A stretch of 64,000 nt of DNA, taken from contig CAZRDX010000004.1 in the NCBI GenBank assembly GCA_964599235.1, forward strand, positions 1-64,000. The letters run 5' to 3'. Below are positions 41,253 to 48,100 of the stretch, piece by piece. This stretch comes from DRPN01 sp964599235 (GTDB taxonomy: Bacteria; Bacteroidota; Bacteroidia; Bacteroidales; VadinHA17). The notes beneath the pieces were generated by a model. It was given only the letters and a program-made list of their open reading frames with translations, had not been told where the DNA came from and did not search any database. The position numbers were made by a program, and so were the translations under genes. Positions within the stretch are counted from its first letter, which is position 1, and each line of letters begins with the position of its first letter.

Positions 41253-42596
41253 TCAGATGACATCGATGATCCGGTGGTCGATCAGGACGAACTCCACGAT
41301 GATCAGCACCGAATAGATGAGCAGGTGCTTGACAGGGATGTATTCATGGGGACTGATCCCGTCGCGGAGGTAAAGGTACAGGATCAGCAGTCCTTTTTCA
41401 AAGATGAAGACGATCACGGTGGCCAGGGCAACTCCCACGATGTTGTAGAACTGCAGCAGATAGAGACTGAGCAGGACGTTGATGACGATCCCCACGGCCG
41501 AGGCGGCCAGCACTACCCGCGTCCTCTTCTCGCCGATGAGGATGGTCTGCGGAAAGACCAGCCGGGGAATGATCAGCAGCAGATAGATCATGAAAACATC
41601 GGCACTGCGGATGAAAGCAGGATTGAAGATGTGCACATAGAGCCAGCGACTGAAGAACATCACCACGATGGAGAGAGGGAAGAGGATGTTCATCAGCCGC
41701 ATCGACTTGTGGCGCAGCTTGCGCAGGTTCTCCGCAAAACGCTCTTTTTTGCTGAACTCGGGCAGCATGGCATTGCTGAGGCCGGCCGCCAGCATGAGCG
41801 TCAGCGGTAACTCCTTGGCACCGTAACGGAAGATGGCGAACATGTCGGCACTGAACTTGCTGGTGACGATCACCCCGTCAAGATATTGCGCCGAACCGCT
41901 GAGCAACGTACTGACGATGAGCGGAGTGCCCAGCGCAAGATGCTCCCGCATGAAACGCGTGGAGATACGGAACGAAGCATACCTCACCAGCAACACCAGC
42001 AACCAGAAGAAACGAATCCCCGCCGTGACCAGAATGCCGTAAATGGCCCAGATGATCGGCTTGCCGTATACCACCGGCAGCGTCACGATCGCCAGCTGGA
42101 TGAGATAGGTGATCACCCCGTACCGCACGATCATAGCCGGCTTGTTCTTCAGCAAATAGATATACTCTACCAGGATCGTCGGATTGCTGATCAACACATA
42201 CAACAACAGCAGATTGAAAAAAGGCACATCACCACGGATATGGAACACCGAAAAATGATGCTTGATGATCAGCCCGAACAGAAAAGCCACAAAACTGAAA
42301 AAGAAAAGCAAAAGAAAAGCATTGAAGATCTCCGGCGACTTCTCATCATCATGCTCGCCCGTCACATCATATGTATGGTTGCTGTGGTAAAGGGGCAGGA
42401 ACGACTGTACCAGCCCGCTCACCCAGAAAAAGCTCACGATACTGGCAATGAACATGAAAACCTCGAACAGACCGATATCATGCTTGCTCAGCCCGATCTT
42501 CGTAAAGATGATGCTGATAAAAAGAAAGGTGCTGAACCGCATGATCTGGTACAGCTGCAGGGCCGAGATATTATTTAGCAGTTTCGGGAATTTCAA
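41253..42596 (-). CDS. Polysaccharide biosynthesis/flippase protein (Wzx/MOP superfamily)
   Basis: 447 residues with about twelve to fourteen membrane helices, of the lipopolysaccharide and polysaccharide flippase type. Typical blocks: MRFSTFLFISIIFTKIGLSK at helix 1, VSGLVQSFLPLYHSN, and ALGTPLIVSTLLSGSAQYLD, where the second half repeats the first. It would flip lipid-linked oligosaccharide across the inner membrane. No polymerase or transferase genes adjoin it, so its partner pathway is not shown. The start is a TTG at 42596 with AGGAAGG just upstream; no in-frame ATG follows closely. The TAACTTTG promoter is at 42637-42644. Confidence 0.85.
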   Translation of the reverse strand: MKFPKLLNNISALQLYQIMRFSTFLFISIIFTKIGLSKHDIGLFEVFMFIASIVSFFWVSGLVQSFLPLYHSNHTYDVTGEHDDEKSPEIFNAFLLLFFFSFVAFLFGLIIKHHFSVFHIRGDVPFFNLLLLYVLISNPTILVEYIYLLKNKPAMIVRYGVITYLIQLAIVTLPVVYGKPIIWAIYGILVTAGIRFFWLLVLLVRYASFRISTRFMREHLALGTPLIVSTLLSGSAQYLDGVIVTSKFSADMFAIFRYGAKELPLTLMLAAGLSNAMLPEFSKKERFAENLRKLRHKSMRLMNILFPLSIVVMFFSRWLYVHIFNPAFIRSADVFMIYLLLIIPRLVFPQTILIGEKRTRVVLAASAVGIVINVLLSLYLLQFYNIVGVALATVIVFIFEKGLLILYLYLRDGISPHEYIPVKHLLIYSVLIIVEFVLIDHRIIDVI

Positions 42597-42636
42597 AGCC
42601 TTCCTCTTTCTCTCTCTTTGGACATGAAAAACCTAA

Positions 42637-42644
42637 CAAAGTTA
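42637..42644 (-). promoter_or_regulatory. -7 box TAACTTTG before the flippase gene
   Basis: Perfect TAnnTTTG on the minus strand, about 40 nt before the TTG start. Confidence 0.6.
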
Positions 42645-42709
42645 TAGGATAATACGTTCCATCCCCCATTTTACCCTACCTCATCGCAGAAAAAAACACC
42701 TCCGAAAAA

Positions 42710-42741
42710 TTTCCCCGAAAAAAGAAATATCCTTATCTTTG
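42710..42741 (+). promoter_or_regulatory. Promoter of the structured RNA / tRNA-His transcript (TTTC, 20 nt, TATCTTTG)
   Basis: TATCTTTG at 42734-42741 matches TAnnTTTG, and TTTC at 42710-42713 (one base from TTTG) lies 20 nt upstream. Transcription is expected at about 42745-42748, exactly where the closing stem of the RNA candidate begins. Confidence 0.7.
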
Positions 42742-42745
42742 CAGT

Positions 42746-42921
42746 CCGAAAAACTCCCTGCCTGAGAAAACGGAAGTGAACGATGCAGGGACAAGGTTCT
42801 TTCAGGAAATACACGGCAAAGAAGTAAGCTCTGCGGTTCCCGAGTTTCCCGGATCTCCGATCCGTTGGAAATTCGAGGATCCTCGAAAAACCTGCCAAAT
42901 CGAAGATTTGGGGTTTTCGGG
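42746..42921 (+). ncRNA. Candidate structured non-coding RNA (about 175 nt), family unknown
   Basis: No ORF longer than 14 codons fits this promoter-bearing interval, but it folds well. CCGAAAA (42746-42752) closes with TTTTCGG (42914-42920). Inside are CCCTGC (42756-42761) with GCAGGG (42785-42790); TTTCC-CGGATC (42845-42855) with GATCCG-TT-GGAAA (42859-42871, 3-nt loop); the perfect palindrome TTCGAGGATCCTCGAA (42872-42887); and CCAAATC-GAA-GATTTGG (42895-42911) followed by GGTTTT. The promoter places the 5' end at the closing stem. It could be a 6S-like or other Bacteroidota-specific regulatory RNA, or a leader of the tRNA-His transcript. I cannot assign the family without a covariance search. 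Confidence 0.55.
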
Positions 42922-42924
42922 ATG

Positions 42925-42940
42925 AGAGCACTGGATTGTG
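42925..42940 (+). repeat. 16-nt copy of the tRNA-His D-to-anticodon segment
   Basis: AGAGCACTGGATTGTG here is identical to 42984-42999 inside tRNA-His, 59 nt downstream. It is preceded by GGATG, which in the tRNA lies 14 nt further upstream, so it looks like a tRNA fragment with the D-loop deleted. Confidence 0.6.
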
Positions 42941-42962
42941 AACGTTCTTTAAAAAATATATG

Positions 42963-43036
42963 GTGGATGTAGCTCAGTTGGTTAGAGCACTGGATTGTGG
43001 TTCCAGGTGTCGTGGGTTCGAGTCCCATCTTCCACC
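42963..43036 (+). tRNA. tRNA-His, anticodon GTG
   Basis: The anticodon stem CTGGA/TCCAG has loop TTGTGGT (anticodon GTG). The T arm is GTGGG-TTCGAGT-CCCAT. His identity is supported by G at position -1 (42962) and C73. The acceptor stem GTGGATG/CTTCCAC has one T-T mismatch at the sixth pair. CCA is not encoded. A terminator follows 8 nt later. Confidence 0.93.
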
Positions 43037-43044
43037 CTTCCCCG

Positions 43045-43073
43045 AAAGCCGCTTCCTGGAAGCGGCTTTTTTC
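43045..43073 (+). terminator. Intrinsic terminator after tRNA-His
   Basis: AAAGCCGCTTCC / GGAAGCGGCTTT stem with a minimal loop, followed by a run of six T (43067-43072). The 43074-43198 stretch after it holds no gene; it contains two copies of a 9-12 nt AAGTTG-GAGTT-like word. Confidence 0.9.
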
Positions 43074-43198
43074 GTTCTAACGGGTCCGTAAGGAGCGACA
43101 GCGACGGGTTGTCACAGAGGGAATAAGTTGGGAGTTTTAAGGTACAAGTTGCGAGTTAGAAATCAATCATAATTTTTGTAACTTGTAAAAAAACGATC

Positions 43199-44146
43199 GT
43201 GGTCTGTTTCAGTCATCGCCGGAAACTCCTGATCATGACAGTGACACTGTTGTCCCTGTCCCTCTTTTCCCCCGCCCAGTCGTTCACCGACACCAACCGG
43301 ATCTTTTCTCAATATATTGCTCCATCCGGCTGTCCGGCGCCCTGCCGCTTCATCACCACCTCCCTCTACCGTTTTTCCGGCGACACCCTCATCGACACCC
43401 TGCATTACCGGAAGATCCTCCTCTCGGAAGATTCGACGGCCACCTGGCAGGTGACCGGCTTCGCCCGGGAGACCCCGGCGGGGAAGGTCTATTTCCGGCG
43501 GAAATTCAGGGATGACAGCATCAGCGGCGAAGGGCTCACCTACGATTTCTCCCTGCTGCCGGGCGATACGATGTATTTCTATAACCCTTTCCTGGACGAT
43601 TTCCATGATACGTGCGTCCTCGTCCGTCTGGATACGGTGGAGATGTTCGATTCCGCCAGAAAGGTCTTTTACCTGAAATCACTCTCCTGTCTGCGCGACA
43701 GCTGTGACTGGTACGAAAGATGGATCGAAGGCATCGGCTCCCTGACCGGACCTCTTTTAAGCGGGTTCCCTTTCAATCCCTGGACAGGATCGTGGCAAAC
43801 CCTCCTGTGTGTTCATTATGGGGATGTGCTCATCTTCAGCAACCCTGAATTTGACGATTGCTATTACAATACGACCTCCGTTCCGCAACGCTTCACAGAC
43901 AAGACGAAGGTGCTCATCTCACCCGATCCCGTGACGGACATTTCTTTTCTGGAGGTCTCCGGGCCGCCGGCAGCGTATCTCCTTGAGATCTTCACGCCGT
44001 CCGGACGTTTGCTGCAGAAGAGAAACATCCCTGCAGAAGGAAAAGCGATCCTGCAGGCTGCGGACTTCCGGCCGGGACTCTGCTTTTTCCGTGTGACGAA
44101 AAAGAACGGAGCCACCTATACAGGAAAATTCGTTGTGGTCCAGTAA
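43199..44146 (+). CDS. Secreted protein with type A T9SS C-terminal sorting domain
   Basis: 315 residues. N-terminal signal peptide (RRKLLIMTVTLLSLSLFSPA), a body of about 210 residues rich in beta-strand and Asp/Thr without a domain I recognise, then the C-terminal sorting domain: ISPDPVTDISFLEVSG, YLLEIFTPSGRLLQKRNI, LQAADFRPGLCFFRV and a final YTGKFVVVQ. This is the Por/T9SS type A pattern, so the protein is exported across the outer membrane and attached or released. The body contains four Cys in the 70-230 range. The start is GTG at 43199 because it keeps the basic RRK before the signal helix; ATG at 43235 is the alternative. It stands alone. Confidence 0.85.
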   Translation: MVCFSHRRKLLIMTVTLLSLSLFSPAQSFTDTNRIFSQYIAPSGCPAPCRFITTSLYRFSGDTLIDTLHYRKILLSEDSTATWQVTGFARETPAGKVYFRRKFRDDSISGEGLTYDFSLLPGDTMYFYNPFLDDFHDTCVLVRLDTVEMFDSARKVFYLKSLSCLRDSCDWYERWIEGIGSLTGPLLSGFPFNPWTGSWQTLLCVHYGDVLIFSNPEFDDCYYNTTSVPQRFTDKTKVLISPDPVTDISFLEVSGPPAAYLLEIFTPSGRLLQKRNIPAEGKAILQAADFRPGLCFFRVTKKNGATYTGKFVVVQ

Positions 44147-44328
44147 CCCGACCTGCGTTGTGAGCAATTAAATAAACCTGTTCACAGTTCATAGTGACCC
44201 TCTTTTCGACCTTTTCGACTCTTTTGACTTTTCTCCTTATCGCTTCATTACCCCTTTCGACCTTCTCCTCCATCCCTCCTTTCCTTCTTATCCTGAAAAC
44301 CATTATCTTTCGCCGGTTTTACGGAGAT

Positions 44329-45255
44329 ATGAAACACAAACTCTTTTTTGTATACACGGGGATCGTGCTGGCGATGCTTTTCTGGGCGTTGTCGTTCATC
44401 TGGTTCAAGATGGCCAACGAGTATTTCCCTCCGGTGACCATCGTTCTGCTGCGGCTGATCATCTCATCCTTTTTCCTCTGGTTTTTCTCGAAGGCCACCG
44501 GCGCGCTGCAGAAGCTCGACCGCAAAGACCGTGGGGCGATCATCGTCCTCACCCTCTTCAATCCTTTTCTTTATTTCATTGGCGAGAGTTACGGTCTCAC
44601 CTGGGTCTCTTCCACCACCGGCGCGGTGATCATCTCCACCATCCCGCTGTTCACTCCTTTTGCTGCCCACTATTTTCTGAAGGAAAGGCTCACCCTGATG
44701 AACTACCTCGGCATTTTCCTCTCTTTTGCCGGCGTGTTGCTCATCCTCTACCGGCCGCAGGGATGGCAGGCCTCGTGGCAGGGGCTGGCCTTTCTGCTTT
44801 TCGCTGTGTTCTGTGCGGTAGCTTACACGCTGCTGCTGGCCCGTCTGTCGGTGCGCTACAACGCTCTCTCGCTGGTCACCTGGCAGAACGCCCTGGGCGC
44901 CCTCTTCTTCATCCCTCTTTTTTTCTTACTGGATTATCCCCGGCTCTCCCCGACATCTTTCAAGTGGGAAGGTCTTCTGCCTGTCCTGGAGCTGGCTCTT
45001 TTCGCCTCGTCGGCGGCATTTGTCCTTTTTGCCGTGGGTATCAAAGAGATCGGCGCTGCCAGGACCAACATCTTCTCCAACCTCATCCCGGCCATCACCG
45101 CCCTTTTTGCCTGGCTGCTCCTTGACGAGTGGCTCGATCTCCGCAAGGCCGCCGGCATCGGTATCGTCATCGCCGGGCTCTTCCTTTCCCAGATAACAAG
45201 TTCCTTTCTCCGCCGCCTCATGCAGCGTATCTCCGGGATCCCGTATCAGGAATGA
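44329..45255 (+). CDS. EamA/DMT family transporter
   Basis: 308 residues, ten membrane helices in two EamA repeats. Repeat 1 starts IVLAMLFWALSFIWFKMANE with PVTIVLLRLIISSFFL; repeat 2 contains GLAFLLFAVFCAVAYTLLLA and AARTNIFSNLIPAITALFAW, ending with GIVIAGLFLSQ. Members export amino acids or other metabolites; the substrate is unknown. The ATG at 44329 is chosen; the longer reading from 44194 lies in a pyrimidine-rich intergenic stretch, and a near-consensus TATCTTTC sits at 44304-44311, just before the chosen ATG. Convergent with the next gene (3 nt). Confidence 0.9.
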   Translation: MKHKLFFVYTGIVLAMLFWALSFIWFKMANEYFPPVTIVLLRLIISSFFLWFFSKATGALQKLDRKDRGAIIVLTLFNPFLYFIGESYGLTWVSSTTGAVIISTIPLFTPFAAHYFLKERLTLMNYLGIFLSFAGVLLILYRPQGWQASWQGLAFLLFAVFCAVAYTLLLARLSVRYNALSLVTWQNALGALFFIPLFFLLDYPRLSPTSFKWEGLLPVLELALFASSAAFVLFAVGIKEIGAARTNIFSNLIPAITALFAWLLLDEWLDLRKAAGIGIVIAGLFLSQITSSFLRRLMQRISGIPYQE

Positions 45256-45258
45256 GGA

Positions 45259-46155
45259 TCATCCCTTCTTGCGGGTCATCACTTTCAGCTGACGGGGGAC
45301 GGTGTCTACCTCGATACGTCCGTCGTGGGAATGGCCCTCACCATCAAAATGGATACTGCCCGGCTCTCCTTTCCTGACGCGCAGGCTGCGGACACGCAGC
45401 GTCTCCACATACTTGCTGCGGTGGATCTTGCGGGTGAAGAGCCGCACCAACAGGCCGGGGACGGCCGTCAACGGAAAAGGCTTCAACACACTGACATCAA
45501 GATAACCGTCGGAGGTATCGGCCTCGGGAGCGATGAAAGCCCCGTTGCCGTATTCCGAAGCATTGGCAAAGGTCACCAGGAAAGCGTTCACCACCTTCTT
45601 CTTCCCGTCGTACTCGATCTCGTAGGTCTCCGGCTTGTAACGCTGCACCACCTTGAGGATCGACTCTATGTAACCGATAAGACCGCGCCGTGGTCCGTTG
45701 TTGAACTGCTTGGTCACCTTGGCATCAAAACCCACCCCTGCCGTGGTGAAAAAGGGGATGCCGTTGATGCGGGCATAGTCCATCTCCTGGATGTGCGGGT
45801 CCTTCAGCACGCGAAGGGCCTTACGGGGATGACGGGGTATGCCTAGATGACCAGCCAGGCCGTTGCCCGACCCTGCCGGCACAATGCCCAGCACCAGATC
45901 ACGCCCCACCATCAGCCTCGCCATCTGGTTGATCGTACCATCACCCCCCACGGCAAAGACCACCCGCGCACCCTCCCGCTCCTTGCGGTCGAGCACCTCA
46001 CGGATCTTCTCATCATCCCCCGTGAAATAGAACTCCGGCACGCAGCCGTTCTTGCGACAGTAACTGCGTATGCGTTTCACCATCCGGTACCAGTCGCCCC
46101 GTCCCGACACCGGATTGATAAAGAAGGTGTAAGTACGCTCCTTCCCTTCTTTCAT
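45259..46155 (-). CDS. Diacylglycerol kinase family lipid kinase (second copy)
   Basis: 298 residues of the DAGK catalytic family. TYTFFINPVSGRGDW at the start, VVFAVGGDGTINQMARLMVG as the nucleotide motif, IVPAGSGNGLAGHLGIPRHP, then the C-terminal beta domain with TTAGVGFDAKVTKQF and DGYLDVSVLKPFPL. It phosphorylates diacylglycerol or a similar lipid (sphingosine is an option in sphingolipid-making Bacteroidota; inference only). The ATG at 46155 has an excellent AGGAGG site 7 nt upstream. ATG at 46179 is possible and would make the message leaderless, as the promoter box ends 4 nt before it. Confidence 0.9.
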   Translation of the reverse strand: MKEGKERTYTFFINPVSGRGDWYRMVKRIRSYCRKNGCVPEFYFTGDDEKIREVLDRKEREGARVVFAVGGDGTINQMARLMVGRDLVLGIVPAGSGNGLAGHLGIPRHPRKALRVLKDPHIQEMDYARINGIPFFTTAGVGFDAKVTKQFNNGPRRGLIGYIESILKVVQRYKPETYEIEYDGKKKVVNAFLVTFANASEYGNGAFIAPEADTSDGYLDVSVLKPFPLTAVPGLLVRLFTRKIHRSKYVETLRVRSLRVRKGEPGSIHFDGEGHSHDGRIEVDTVPRQLKVMTRKKG

Positions 46156-46183
46156 CTCCCCTCCTCCTCGCCTGGTCATACAA

Positions 46184-46191
46184 CAAAGGTA
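46184..46191 (-). promoter_or_regulatory. -7 box TACCTTTG before the lipid kinase
   Basis: Perfect TAnnTTTG on the minus strand, 4 nt from ATG 46179 and about 28 nt from the preferred ATG 46155. Confidence 0.6.
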
Positions 46192-46251
46192 GTCATTTTT
46201 GACGATATCTCCGAAAGGGGCACGACCACCCCCGCCGGCAGAAAAATTTCT

Positions 46252-46259
46252 TACCTTTG
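46252..46259 (+). promoter_or_regulatory. -7 box TACCTTTG before the cytochrome b operon
   Basis: Perfect TAnnTTTG, 33 nt before the cytochrome b ATG at 46293. It is the only promoter-like box before the b-Rieske-octaheme genes, which overlap one another. Confidence 0.65.
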
Positions 46260-46292
46260 CCTGAGCATCAAAAGCAGAGTGCTCTCGGGACC

Positions 46293-47564
46293 ATGGCGAA
46301 AAAAACCAATTTTCTTCTTCATCTGCATCCCGAACGGGTTCCTGTATCGGTGCTTCGTTTCTCACACACTTTTGGACTGGGGGGGATGACGGCACTGCTG
46401 ATCGTGGTACAGTTGGTCACCGGCGTTTTCCTGCGTTTTGTCTACCAGCCCGATCCTGCCGGTGCCTACCGTTCGATCCTGGTGATGCAGCAGGAGATCC
46501 CGCTGGGGCTTTTCTTTCGCAACCTGCATCACTGGGGTGCTTCGCTGCTGGTGGTCACCGCCACGCTCCACCTCCTCCGTGTATTTTACACCGGTGCCTT
46601 CTATCCTCCCGTACGCAGCGGCAACTGGGTGATCGGCATGATCATGCTCCTGCTGCTCCTGCTGTCCAATTTCACCGGCTACCTGCTGCCTTGGGACCAG
46701 CTGGCCTACTGGGCTGTCACGGTGGTGACGACCCTCCCCGGCTACCTCCCCGGAATCGGGGAATCAATGGTCGAATGGTTACGGGGCGGCAGCGAGGTGA
46801 ACGGCGTCACCCTGCGCATCTTTTTCAACCTTCACACTGCGGTGCTTCCCTTTTCGTTGTTCGCGCTCATGCTCTTCCACTTTTGGCGGGTACGCCGTGC
46901 CGGCGGGGTGGTACGTCCTCCTGACGCCGGGAGAGGCACCCTGCCTGCCGTACCCCATCTGGTGGTGCGTGAGGCGGCAGTGGCCTCCCTTCTGCTGGCC
47001 TTCCTGGCGCTGACCGCCCTGCTCTTCAACGCCCCCCTCCAGGCCCCTGCCGACCCGGCCCACAGCCCCGACCCCGCCAAAGCACCCTGGTATTTCCTCG
47101 GTATCCAGGAACTTCTCCTGCATTTCCATCCCCTGGTAAGTGCCATCCTCATCCCGTTCACCGTGCTCCTTTTCTTTTTCCTGCTGCCCTACCTGCCCTA
47201 TGACGAACGACGGCCGGGCGTACCTTTTTATTCTTCCCGGGGACGCCGGATGACCCGCACGGCTGCCGTGGCGGCTCTGCTCCTTACGCCGCTCTTCATC
47301 GTGGCCGGTGAATACCTGCTCTCCTTCCACAGCTGGTTTCCCACATGGCCTCCTCTCCTCAGCGAAGGGGTGGTTCCGCTCCTCCTCTACCTGCTGCCCG
47401 TGGCTGCCCTGGCCCTCCTGATGAAACGACGCCACCGGCCCAACACCGGCGAGGCCGTCACCGCCCTGGTCACTTTCCTGGTGGTGACCTATACGCTGCT
47501 CACCCTCACCGCCCTCTGGTTCCGCGGCGAGGGGATGACCCTCACCTGGCCCTGGAAACCATGA
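46293..47564 (+). CDS. Cytochrome b subunit of a bc1/b6f-type quinol oxidoreductase (fused b6 + subunit IV form)
   Basis: 423 residues, about eight or nine helices. Two heme-b His pairs have the right spacing: helix B NLHHWGASLLVVTATLHLLR (His79 and His93, 14 apart) and helix D FNLHTAVLPF...LFHFW (His181 and His196, 15 apart). GYLLPWDQLAYW (129-140) is the conserved cd1 region. The C-terminal half has DPAKAPWYFLGIQELLLHFH, the ef-loop with APWY in place of PEWY, near the quinol-oxidising site. It would oxidise menaquinol in the inner membrane. Its stop overlaps the Rieske start by 4 nt. Confidence 0.93.
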   Translation: MAKKTNFLLHLHPERVPVSVLRFSHTFGLGGMTALLIVVQLVTGVFLRFVYQPDPAGAYRSILVMQQEIPLGLFFRNLHHWGASLLVVTATLHLLRVFYTGAFYPPVRSGNWVIGMIMLLLLLLSNFTGYLLPWDQLAYWAVTVVTTLPGYLPGIGESMVEWLRGGSEVNGVTLRIFFNLHTAVLPFSLFALMLFHFWRVRRAGGVVRPPDAGRGTLPAVPHLVVREAAVASLLLAFLALTALLFNAPLQAPADPAHSPDPAKAPWYFLGIQELLLHFHPLVSAILIPFTVLLFFFLLPYLPYDERRPGVPFYSSRGRRMTRTAAVAALLLTPLFIVAGEYLLSFHSWFPTWPPLLSEGVVPLLLYLLPVAALALLMKRRHRPNTGEAVTALVTFLVVTYTLLTLTALWFRGEGMTLTWPWKP

Positions 47565-48100
47565 CAACAAAAAGAAAAAAAACGATGGACGCCGGACACG
47601 ACCTAATCCCTCCCGAAGGGAAACAACACAGCCGCCGCTCCTTTTTCCGTCGTACATGGAGCTGGCTGGCCGCCCTCGCCGGTGCGGAGCTCCTTCTCGC
47701 GGGTCTCTCCTTCGTGGGAGGAGGCAGGAAAAAAGGCACAGAAGGGGAGGAGACCGTTTTCACCGCTCTGGCCTCGCTCGATGATATCCCCCCGGGCGGA
47801 GCCTTCGTCCTCCCCGCCGTACGCGTGAGCATCACCCGTCCCGACCGGGACACCGTCGTGGCCCTCTCGCTGCGATGCACCCATCTGGGCTGCAGCATCG
47901 AATGGGACGAAAAGGAAAAAAGCTTCCACTGCCCCTGCCATCACTCCCGTTTCGATATCCACGGCGAGGTACTCAATCCTCCCGCCACACGCCCGTTGGA
48001 TCAGTACCCCCTGAAGATCGTCGACGGCGAGATACTCGTCGACCTGGAACATCCCCGCTCCCGCCGCCATGTTGACCCTGACCTGGAGACCCATGTCTGA
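47561..48100 (+). CDS. Rieske 2Fe-2S protein with twin-arginine signal
   Basis: 179 residues. The N-terminus has SRRSFFRRTWSW, a twin-arginine (Tat) motif, followed by a hydrophobic anchor (about 32-52). The cluster-binding boxes are CTHLGC and CPCHHSRFD, giving the two Cys and two His ligands, plus the extra Cys pair that forms the disulfide in bc-type Rieske proteins. It passes electrons from quinol oxidised at cytochrome b to a c-type cytochrome. The ATG at 47561 overlaps the cytochrome b stop; the octaheme gene begins 8 nt before its own stop. Confidence 0.95.
   Translation: MTTKRKKTMDAGHDLIPPEGKQHSRRSFFRRTWSWLAALAGAELLLAGLSFVGGGRKKGTEGEETVFTALASLDDIPPGGAFVLPAVRVSITRPDRDTVVALSLRCTHLGCSIEWDEKEKSFHCPCHHSRFDIHGEVLNPPATRPLDQYPLKIVDGEILVDLEHPRSRRHVDPDLETHV

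Noticed and set aside
42681..43028. Open frame over tRNA-His on the minus strand (MGLEPTTPGTTIQ start)
   Set aside because: This is the common false ORF read from the complement of a tRNA and its flank.
44147..44328. Pyrimidine-rich stretch with repeated TTTCGAC words before the EamA gene
   Set aside because: Low-complexity intergenic DNA without regular repeat spacing; no array or regulatory plan could be supported.
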